Positions 6,316 through 6,748 of a DNA stretch of 6,748 nucleotides are shown here, piece after piece. Under the pieces are notes generated by a model. It was not told the origin of the DNA, did not search any database, and saw nothing but the letters and a program-made list of their open reading frames with translations. The translations under genes and the position numbers were made by a program. Every line of letters begins with the position of its first letter. Position 1 is the stretch's first letter. The DNA lies in the NCBI GenBank assembly GCA_030605705.1, contig JAUWHU010000570.1, positions 1-6,748 on the forward strand, read 5' to 3'. Source of the DNA: Thermoflexia bacterium. GTDB lineage: Bacteria > Chloroflexota > Anaerolineae > B4-G1 > SLSP01.

Positions 6316-6687
6316 TTAGCTCGTGTGCCTGGTCTGGACCTGCCACTCGGCCACCGGTTCGTTGCCCAGCACGTGTTTCTCGATGAGGGCGGGGACGCGC
6401 GTGGGGTCAATCTTGCCGTAGGTGACCACTTCACTTTCGCCTATTTGAATCAAGACCATTGGCTCGTACTCGCACAGGCCCAGGCAACCGGTCTGTGTGA
6501 CCACCACGTCTTTGATCTGTCGCTGCTCCACTTCGTCCAGGATGGCTTTCATGGTGTCGCGCGCGCCTGCCGCGATGCCACAGGTACCCATCGCCACCGT
6601 GACCCGTGCTCGCGCGCCCTCGCCCGCCAGCTTGCGGCGCTCCAGAGCGCGTTCCTTGATCTTACGCAATTCTGCTAAATTTTTCAT
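6316..6687 (-). CDS. hndB: HndB-like small (2Fe-2S) thioredoxin-fold ferredoxin subunit
   Basis: Small soluble electron carrier subunit (123 aa) of the kind encoded next to HndA/HndC/HndD in NADP-reducing hydrogenases. An N-terminal basic, helical stretch (1-24, KNLAELRKIKERALERRK) precedes a thioredoxin-like domain with MGTCGIAAGAR (33-43) and TGCLGLCEYEP (66-76). Cysteines are C36, C68 and C72 only; the position of a first CxxxxC cysteine is V31. I recall this as typical of the HndB family, so it need not mean loss in this copy. The start chosen is the ATG at 6687, seven bases after GAGGAGA (6695-6701), which gives the usual family length. An in-frame ATG at 6738 would add 17 residues but would place that ribosome site inside the coding sequence. 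It is the first gene of the cluster visible here and is separated from hndC by 172 bp containing inverted repeats. Confidence 0.9.
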   Translation of the reverse strand: MKNLAELRKIKERALERRKLAGEGARARVTVAMGTCGIAAGARDTMKAILDEVEQRQIKDVVVTQTGCLGLCEYEPMVLIQIGESEVVTYGKIDPTRVPALIEKHVLGNEPVAEWQVQTRHTS

Positions 6688-6694
6688 CTGAATT

Positions 6695-6701
6695 TCTCCT
6701 C
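6695..6701 (-). promoter_or_regulatory. Shine-Dalgarno site that decides the hndB start
   Basis: GAGGAGA on the minus strand lies seven bases before the ATG at 6687. It supports that start over the in-frame ATG at 6738. The 47 bases upstream of it are AT-rich and may hold a leader or promoter, but no well-spaced -35/-10 pair could be recognised. Confidence 0.7.
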
Positions 6702-6748
6702 GTATAACTTCGGTAAGAGTATTAGAGTTGTTACTCAATAAAAACAGT

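Noticed and set aside
6688..6738. Longer HndB starting at 6738
   Set aside because: The extra 17 residues are unlike the family N-terminus, and a good Shine-Dalgarno site lies inside them, seven bases before the ATG at 6687.
6702..6748. Promoter or operator upstream of hndB (TTGAGT, TAATAC, TATACG, and GAGT-AACA-ACTC at 6725-6736)
   Set aside because: No pair of boxes has acceptable spacing, the inverted repeat has only 4-bp arms, and the window ends too close to judge.

Overview
This 6.75 kb, GC-rich window holds a single minus-strand gene cluster for a soluble, NAD(P)H-linked formate dehydrogenase / diaphorase complex. It is read from high to low coordinates: an HndB-like small thioredoxin-fold protein (6687-6316), an HndC/HydB-type NuoF with a C-terminal 2[4Fe-4S] ferredoxin domain (6143-4371), a NuoE (4336-3866), a second, shorter NuoF (3869-2220), and a NuoG-like formate dehydrogenase catalytic subunit (2026 to the window edge, 3' end missing). 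No gene on the plus strand could be supported. No tRNA, rRNA, CRISPR array or transposase was seen.

How the parts fit together (inference from family knowledge): formate is oxidised, or CO2 reduced, at the molybdenum/tungsten bis-MGD site of the NuoG-like subunit. Electrons pass along its [2Fe-2S] and [4Fe-4S] chain to NuoE/NuoF, where FMN exchanges hydride with NAD(P)H. The HndC-type subunit has the extra ferredoxin domain found in electron-bifurcating hydrogenases and formate dehydrogenases, so ferredoxin coupling is possible. All parts lack signal peptides and membrane helices, so the complex should be cytoplasmic. The unusual points are two different NuoF paralogues served by one NuoE, and the loss of [2Fe-2S] cysteine ligands from the N-terminal thioredoxin-like domains of both NuoFs.

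The spacers are not empty. 2052-2243 is a two-copy, exactly 96-bp tandem repeat full of small hairpins; it also encodes the last seven residues and the stop codon of the second NuoF. 4350-4366 is a near-perfect palindrome in the 34-bp NuoF/NuoE spacer. 6233-6309 is a 77-bp nested inverted repeat in the 172-bp HndB/NuoF spacer. The nuoE and second nuoF genes overlap by 4 bp (ATGA).

Organism: an anaerobic or facultatively anaerobic bacterium. The gene set and repeat-rich spacers would suit Chloroflexota (Anaerolineae-like), but this is an impression rather than something the window proves; Firmicutes or other anaerobic lineages carry similar clusters.
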